A stretch of 45,096 nucleotides of DNA, taken from RGIG1927 sp045546275. GTDB lineage: Bacteria > Bacillota > Clostridia > UMGS1883. The notes beneath the pieces are model-generated. The model did not search any database. It saw only the letters and a program-made list of their open reading frames with translations, and was not told where the DNA came from. A program made the position numbers and the translations under genes. The stretch is from assembly GCA_045546275.1 (NCBI GenBank), contig JAZQCM010000029.1, positions 1 through 45,096 of the forward strand, given 5' to 3'. Of this stretch, positions 40,371 to 45,096 are shown piece after piece; the first letter of the stretch is position 1, and the number at the start of each line of letters is the position of its first letter.

Positions 40371-42623
40371 TTAGTTCATTTTAGAAGCGTAATAGTTCAT
40401 TAAGCAGCCTTTTAAAATAATGTCCTTTTCATCCTCTGTAAGACCCTTAACATAAAGGGTAATATCCTTCACAGAATCCTTTGTGATTACCTTTGCAGGG
40501 AATACTTCGTCGCCCTTTAAGATTTTTTCTTTTATATCGGGCACGAATACATAATCGCCTACTTCGTATTCAAAGGTTGTGTTTTCGTCAATTGTAAAGG
40601 GAAGAATACCCCAGTTAATGCAGTTGCTTCTGTAGCGCTTTGTGGCAAATTCCTTACAAATGTTTGCAAAACCGCCAAGCACCTTCTGACAGCTTGCAGC
40701 CTGCTCACGTGCACTTCCGTCGCCGGGCTTTTGGGCGTAGATTGCACTGCCGAACTGAGTGTTTTTAACTGCATTTTCAGCGTTTTCTGTCACGCGGGAA
40801 AGTACGTTCACAATCTCTTCGGGATTATTGCCGTTAAGTCTTTCTTTTTCTGTAACGGAAACTGCTTTTGAACGATTTACATATTCAGGTTCACGTCTTG
40901 AAAGAGCAAATTCAGCAAGTCTCAAGGGGTTACTTCTGTAGCTTGAGGTTTCGCCCGAGGGAATAAGCTCGTCGGTTGTTGTTACCTCATCGTGAAGAAC
41001 TGCAGCCAGTTTAACAAGCAAGTTGTCTGCTAAAGGGTTCATTTTGGGCCAGTCGGTAATGTTGGGACCAAGCTTTAACTCAGCTTCGCTGTCAGCCTTT
41101 TTGTAGCCCTGGTATACTCTCTTTTCATACACGCCCTTGTCAAATACATATTCGGAGGGAGTGTAGTTATATTCAATGTCACTTGCCGCCGTGAGAACAC
41201 CGCCCATTTTAGCTGTTGCGGCAATACTTCTTGCGTCCATAAGCGCTACGCCGGAAAGCTGCCCTTCACCGGGCTTACTGCCTTCACGGTTGGGGAAGTT
41301 ACGTGTTGTGTGGCGGATGGAGAAGCCATTGTTACTGGGCACATCGCCTGCACCAAAGCAAGGACCGCAGAAGCAAGGCTTAAAGAGTGCGCCTGCTTCA
41401 AGAAGCTTTGCCTGTGCACCGTTTTTAATAAGTGCAAGGTTAATGGGCACAGAAGAGGGATAAACGGAAAGTGAGAAATAGCTGTTGCCAATATCTCCGC
41501 CGTCTAAAATTGCGGCAGCTTCCATTATGTTGTCAAACATACCGCCTGAGCAGCCTGCAATAACACCCTGGTCAACCATAAACTTGCCGTTCACTAATTT
41601 TTCGGTTAAATGAAGCTGAGCCTTTTTGCCGAACTGCTCTTCGGCACGAAGTTCAACTGCTCTTAAAATATCTCCTGCATTCTGACCAAATTCCTTAATG
41701 GAATAAGCCTCGGAGGGATGGAAGGGAAGAGCAATCATACATTCGATTTTGCTAAGGTCAATCACAACTGCTCTGTCGTAATATGCCACAGCACCGGGTG
41801 CTAACTTTTTGTAGCTGTCCTTTCTGCCGTGGTTTTCGTAAAATGCCTGAACCTTTTCGTCAGTTTCCCAGATTGAGGAAAGACAGGTTGTTTCGGTTGT
41901 CATAACGTCAATGCCGATTCTAAAATCCATGGGAAGGTTTTCAATGCCGTCACCGCAGAATTCTAAAACGCTGTTTTTAACAAAGCCGTTTTTAAAGGTT
42001 GCACGTACAAGCTCAAGTGCTACGTCGTGAGGGCCAACGCCCTTTTTGGGTGTACCTGTAAGATACACTAACACAACATCGGGAGAGGGAACATCGTAGG
42101 TGTTATTAAGAAGCTGTTTTACAAGCTCGGGACCACCTTCGCCGATTGCCATTGTACCCAATGCACCATAGCGAGTGTGTGAGTCACTTCCAAGCATCAT
42201 ACCCCCGCCTGTTGCCATCATTTCTCTTGCGTATTGATGAATAACAGCCTGGTTTGCAGGCACGTAAATACCGCCGTACTTCTTTGCGGCAGACAAGCCG
42301 AATACGTGGTCGTCCTCGTTGATTGTACCGCCTACGGCACAAAGAGAGTTGTGACAGTTTGTGAGTGCATAAGGCACGGGAAATTCCTTAAGACCACTGC
42401 CACGGGCTGTTTGTATAATACCCACGTAGGTAATGTCGTGGGAAATAAGTGCATCAAATTTAATCTGCATTTTGTCGGGATTGTCCGACACGGAATGTGC
42501 ACGCATTATCTGATAAGCCATGGTGTTTTCCTTTGCCTCGGCAGGTGAGGGAAACAAATCGCAGAAAGGAACAATTTCTCTGCCATTTTTCAGATACACG
42601 CCGTTATTTATAAGCTCTGTCAT
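40371..42623 (-). CDS. Aconitase-family hydratase (YbhJ-like), probable aconitase
   Basis: 4Fe-4S hydratase, most likely citrate to isocitrate given isocitrate dehydrogenase next in the operon. 750 residues. Cluster cysteines: Cys358 (AGCSGGMF) and the CGPC pair Cys419/Cys422 in KPCFCGPCFGAGD. SDSHT (146-150) and the NREGS segment are active-site motifs. Size and motifs are like E. coli YbhJ and mitochondrial-type aconitase rather than AcnA or AcnB. ATG at 42623 has AAGGAGG 8 bases before it; the longer in-frame extension lacks one. No citrate synthase is in this window. Confidence 0.88.
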   Translation of the reverse strand: MTELINNGVYLKNGREIVPFCDLFPSPAEAKENTMAYQIMRAHSVSDNPDKMQIKFDALISHDITYVGIIQTARGSGLKEFPVPYALTNCHNSLCAVGGTINEDDHVFGLSAAKKYGGIYVPANQAVIHQYAREMMATGGGMMLGSDSHTRYGALGTMAIGEGGPELVKQLLNNTYDVPSPDVVLVYLTGTPKKGVGPHDVALELVRATFKNGFVKNSVLEFCGDGIENLPMDFRIGIDVMTTETTCLSSIWETDEKVQAFYENHGRKDSYKKLAPGAVAYYDRAVVIDLSKIECMIALPFHPSEAYSIKEFGQNAGDILRAVELRAEEQFGKKAQLHLTEKLVNGKFMVDQGVIAGCSGGMFDNIMEAAAILDGGDIGNSYFSLSVYPSSVPINLALIKNGAQAKLLEAGALFKPCFCGPCFGAGDVPSNNGFSIRHTTRNFPNREGSKPGEGQLSGVALMDARSIAATAKMGGVLTAASDIEYNYTPSEYVFDKGVYEKRVYQGYKKADSEAELKLGPNITDWPKMNPLADNLLVKLAAVLHDEVTTTDELIPSGETSSYRSNPLRLAEFALSRREPEYVNRSKAVSVTEKERLNGNNPEEIVNVLSRVTENAENAVKNTQFGSAIYAQKPGDGSAREQAASCQKVLGGFANICKEFATKRYRSNCINWGILPFTIDENTTFEYEVGDYVFVPDIKEKILKGDEVFPAKVITKDSVKDITLYVKGLTEDEKDIILKGCLMNYYASKMN

Positions 42624-42649
42624 ATAAATGACCTCCTTGAATAAAATAC

Positions 42650-42678
42650 TTGTGAAATGTAGAATAATGTTGTATAAT
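42650..42678 (+). promoter_or_regulatory. Promoter of the Cys-rich small protein (divergent from hydratase)
   Basis: TTGTGA (42650-42655), 17-base spacer, perfect TATAAT (42673-42678). On the opposite strand a weaker TTGAAA (42681-42686)/TCTACA (42658-42663) pair could serve the hydratase operon. Confidence 0.6.
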
Positions 42679-42708
42679 GATTTCAATTATATTAAAGGAC
42701 TGATACAG

Positions 42709-42921
42709 TTGAAAAAGCTTAGTGAAAATGCCTCCTGCACCAGCTGTGTTTTCAGGGGTAAAATGGAAGATGAGCACTACAATTGCCTTAAGAAAGGCAA
42801 AGTAAAGCCATCGGATGTTTGCAAAAAATACATTTTTGACCCATTGGCACCAAGGGTAAAACGCCAAAGACGGTTTGACACAACCATGTTTGACCCGCTC
42901 GATTTTGACATTAATTCGTAA
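42709..42921 (+). CDS. Small Cys-rich protein, unknown function
   Basis: 70 residues. Four Cys in the order Cys10-x2-Cys13, Cys26, Cys38 (CTSCVFRG, then YNCLKKG and DVCKKYIFDP) suggest one zinc site; a basic stretch LAPRVKRQRRF and an acidic tail follow. I think TTG at 42709 is the start, since AAAGGA lies 9 bases upstream; longer in-frame starts lie ahead of or across the promoter. Its last 11 bases overlap the end of birA on the other strand. Similar short proteins occur in Clostridia, as far as I recall, without a known role. Confidence 0.7.
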   Translation: MKKLSENASCTSCVFRGKMEDEHYNCLKKGKVKPSDVCKKYIFDPLAPRVKRQRRFDTTMFDPLDFDINS

Positions 42922-43630
42922 ATCGGATTGATATTTCTCCCGTTGAAAGGGTGTGGATGCCGTCTTCGGCTTGTACAATTAGTGCACCCGAAGAGGTTAT
43001 GTCTATTGCCTTTGCAGGGAAGGAATGCTCGCCTTGGATACATAAAATGTCCCTTCCGATAACCATCGAATGTTTTTTGTAATATTCAATAAATTGTGTA
43101 TCGGGAAGAGCATTTATTATTTCCATCAGGTTTTTGGTTATTTCGGTTACGAAATCCTCTTTTTTTATTGGTACTATATGGTCAAAAAGGCTTGTTGCCA
43201 CCTCCGGCAGTTGGGATGGAAAAAGGTTTAGCCCTATACCTGTAACGCACCTTTTCTCGTCAATGCTTTCACATAGAATACCGGCTACTTTTTTATTGCC
43301 CTTATAAATGTCGTTGACCCATTTTATTGAGCAGTCTATCTGTGTGAGCGAGCTTATTGCCCTATGAACGCTTACTGCGGCTGCAGTTGTTATAAAAGGG
43401 ACATTTGCGTACATGTTTTCCACCGGAAAAACGATTGACATATAAATTCCGCTTGAGGATGGAGAAACAAAGGTTCTGCCAAGCCTTCCTCTGCCCATTG
43501 ATTGAAAGTCTGCGGTAATTAAGGCGAAATTATCTTTTAAAGATTTTGCAAAAGTATTTGTTGACTGAATTGAATCAAAGGTGTATATTCTAAACAAAGG
43601 AAGATTTTCGGATAAATAATCTTTGTTCAT
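42911..43630 (-). CDS. birA: Biotin-[acetyl-CoA-carboxylase] ligase, no DNA-binding domain
   Basis: Activates biotin with ATP and attaches it to biotin carboxyl carrier proteins. 239 residues, the class I monofunctional size: no N-terminal HTH, so it is not the biotin repressor. Key motifs GRGRLGR (46-52), KWVNDI (103-108), GILCES and GIGLNLF are intact; a C-terminal SH3-like domain (about 190-239) ends it. AGGAGG lies before the ATG. Confidence 0.95.
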   Translation of the reverse strand: MNKDYLSENLPLFRIYTFDSIQSTNTFAKSLKDNFALITADFQSMGRGRLGRTFVSPSSSGIYMSIVFPVENMYANVPFITTAAAVSVHRAISSLTQIDCSIKWVNDIYKGNKKVAGILCESIDEKRCVTGIGLNLFPSQLPEVATSLFDHIVPIKKEDFVTEITKNLMEIINALPDTQFIEYYKKHSMVIGRDILCIQGEHSFPAKAIDITSSGALIVQAEDGIHTLSTGEISIRFTN

Positions 43631-43657
43631 AAAAACCTCCTCGAAAACATTTAACCT

Positions 43658-43686
43658 ATTATAGCATAAGGTTTTTTGTTTGTAAA
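43658..43686 (-). promoter_or_regulatory. Promoter of birA
   Basis: Minus strand: TTTACA (43681-43686), 17-base spacer, perfect TATAAT (43658-43663), 27 bases before the ATG. Confidence 0.7.
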
Positions 43687-43737
43687 TTAAAATATAATTT
43701 TTTATTATAAATATTTAAAATGAAGGGAGCTAAAATA

Positions 43738-45096
43738 ATGAAAAGAGTTTTAGCGATGCTTACGGCACTTTGCATGGTTTTAGGTATCTGTCCTGTTGTT
43801 GGTTTTGCAGAGGATACAACAATTAATGCAGTGCGCACAGCATATTTCAATTCCTCCGGAAGTGAATGGAAGGCAAATGACGGAGACAATATTCTTGTAT
43901 CAACAGGTGCAACAGGCTGGGCAGGTGCCCAAAGCTTTACCGACACGGATGGCACTGTTACCACTCAGGCAAGTGTTAACGGTACAAACTTCGGTAGTGC
44001 AAGGCATGGCCTTATAGCCTTCACGTTGCCCACAGGAATTAATCCTTCTGACATTGCAGAGGTTGAGCTTGCAATGACTGTAAAAAATGTTAAGCAGGTA
44101 ACTAAGGGTGCACGTCTTTCCGTTTACGGAAACAGTGTTGAAGGCACATGGTCTACCTCTTCTGACAAGTCTATCTTTGGCGTTTCAGGTTCCACTTCAG
44201 GTTTGACCAATCTTACTCTTTTGGGCTTGACAGACGCCCTTTCAACAGGCAATCAGACAGGCGAAAGTGCATCAAATGAAACAATTACTCTTTCAAGTAA
44301 GGCGCTCACACAGTACGTTACTGAAATGATGCAGGCAGGTTATAGTGAAGTAACCTTCCGTCTGGCAGCACCTTTGGGTGGTATCAGAGTGTATGATGCC
44401 AATCAGACAAACCCTCCCACACTCACCATTAAAGAGGGCAGTGTTACCTCTGTAACGGTAAATACTGTATATAAAAACGGCGCAACTCAGATAGGAAGCA
44501 GCACAAGCACCGTTACAAATGTTGTAGTTGGTGACACATATACCCACACAGCACCTACCTACGCTGTGGACTACAACGGGGAAACATACGTATATGATGC
44601 GGCTCAGTCCACTCTTTCCGTAAAAGCAACAGCTGACGGAAAGGCAACAATTACAATCACATATGTAAAGTTTGACGAAAGCCAGGTGTTCTCAGGCTAT
44701 GAGCTGGACGACGAAGGAGCATGGTGCTGGTTTGCTGACCCGAGAAGCATTTCCTATGCTAACGAAGAAGGCACACTTGATTTTTCTATCATGGGCTATA
44801 TCGACATTCATGGTAACATTAAGGCTACACAGATTAACCATTTAACAGATACTGTTGACGAGGTTTTAATCCGTACAAACATTCAGCCTGATGACCACAA
44901 TAACCCCACATTTTTAGTTCTTCCCGATGAAAGAATTATTGTGTTCTACTCTCGCCACACTGACGAAGCATGCTTCTGGTACAGAGTAACAGAAGAAAAA
45001 GGCGATTTAACAACCTTAGGCGAAGAAAAGTGCTTGAATACAAGTGCAAACACAACCTATCCTTCACCTTTCTTAATGGAAAATGACCCCGACCAC
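43738..45096 (+). CDS. Secreted DNRLRE / MucBP-like / BNR-repeat protein, 3' end outside window
   Basis: 453 codons are open to the window edge without a stop. Signal peptide (about 1-24, ending GFA). Residues about 30-232 resemble a DNRLRE-type CBM-like fold (RHGLIAFTLPTG, RLSVYGNSVEGTW, a terminal NQTNPPTLTI). About 236-312 reads as a MucBP-like module (VNTVYKNGATQIG, ATITITYVKF). From about 318 the sequence matches the start of the BNR_4 type of beta-propeller: EGAWCWFADPRSISY, GYIDIHGNIKATQI, then NPTFLVLPDERIIVFYSRH. BNR_4 proteins often occur in polysaccharide-lyase or glycosidase loci, so a catalytic or binding role on a glycan is likely. AAGGGAG lies 8 bases before the ATG. Confidence 0.82.
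   Translation, partial: MKRVLAMLTALCMVLGICPVVGFAEDTTINAVRTAYFNSSGSEWKANDGDNILVSTGATGWAGAQSFTDTDGTVTTQASVNGTNFGSARHGLIAFTLPTGINPSDIAEVELAMTVKNVKQVTKGARLSVYGNSVEGTWSTSSDKSIFGVSGSTSGLTNLTLLGLTDALSTGNQTGESASNETITLSSKALTQYVTEMMQAGYSEVTFRLAAPLGGIRVYDANQTNPPTLTIKEGSVTSVTVNTVYKNGATQIGSSTSTVTNVVVGDTYTHTAPTYAVDYNGETYVYDAAQSTLSVKATADGKATITITYVKFDESQVFSGYELDDEGAWCWFADPRSISYANEEGTLDFSIMGYIDIHGNIKATQINHLTDTVDEVLIRTNIQPDDHNNPTFLVLPDERIIVFYSRHTDEACFWYRVTEEKGDLTTLGEEKCLNTSANTTYPSPFLMENDPDH

Noticed and set aside
1..45096. CRISPR arrays, insertion sequences, rRNA genes
   Set aside because: None seen: no regularly spaced direct repeats, transposase motifs or rRNA-like conserved blocks.

Overview
The window looks like a chromosomal segment of an uncultured, probably gut-dwelling, Gram-positive Clostridia bacterium. 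Three things point there. Shine-Dalgarno sites are strong (AGGAGG-like). The housekeeping genes are of clostridial type: PPDK, CdaA/YbbR, FtsEX, DacF-like PBP, IreB and an EF2568-type class V aminotransferase paired with a DUF3343 protein. Convergent genes share A/T-flanked symmetrical terminators. I see no phage, transposase, IS or CRISPR sequence. No gene-free stretch exceeds about 300 bases; the longest gap, between the divergent transporter and AraC genes, is about 240 bases.

Layout. (1) 1-1854 is the 3' part of pyruvate phosphate dikinase. (2) 1926-9726 is a sugar module: a cytosolic GH13 enzyme with an odd C-terminal tail on its own promoter, then a GPH-type symporter - GH2 beta-galactosidase - ROK sugar kinase operon read leftward, with a divergent AraC regulator. 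(3) 9774-12955 holds a small zinc-ribbon lipoprotein, a lipoprotein polysaccharide deacetylase and a DUF2264 protein. (4) 12982-16225 holds YbbR/CdaR and diadenylate cyclase CdaA (c-di-AMP signalling), then the cysteine-desulfurase-like protein and its DUF3343 partner. (5) 16417-21965 is a rightward cell-envelope run: PucR-like regulator, FtsE, FtsX, M23 peptidase with coiled coil, DacF-like carboxypeptidase, IreB; a tRNA-Leu(UAG) follows. (6) 22247-33725 is a glycan-degradation island: GH2 and GH3 rightward; a 1385-residue secreted clan GH-A-like enzyme and a GH31 enzyme leftward, with a divergent AraC regulator. (7) 33791-39072 holds UppP, a zinc-ribbon protein with a divergent Xre regulator, two DUF975 membrane proteins with MsrA, and a second Xre regulator with paired operators facing an S-layer-homology/beta-propeller protein. 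(8) 39150-43630 is an isocitrate dehydrogenase + aconitase-family pair (oxidative half of a TCA branch to 2-oxoglutarate), a small Cys-rich protein and BirA. (9) 43738-end is the start of a secreted DNRLRE/MucBP/BNR-repeat protein that runs off the window.

How they fit together: GPH + GH2 + ROK import, cleave and phosphorylate beta-galactosides under an AraC activator. The island at 22-33 kb (GH2, GH3, GH31, secreted GH) would dismantle a branched plant or host glycan, but it carries no transporter of its own. The envelope run joins division-linked hydrolysis (FtsEX-M23) with PBP trimming and the IreK-pathway phosphoprotein IreB.

Most genes belong to recognisable families. The least explained elements are the secreted 1385-residue enzyme, the SLH/propeller gene with its Xre operators, the palindrome over the cdaA promoter, the C-terminal tail of the GH13 enzyme, the DUF2264 gene behind cdaA-ybbR, and the partial BNR protein. 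All functional calls come from reading motifs by eye; no database search was run.
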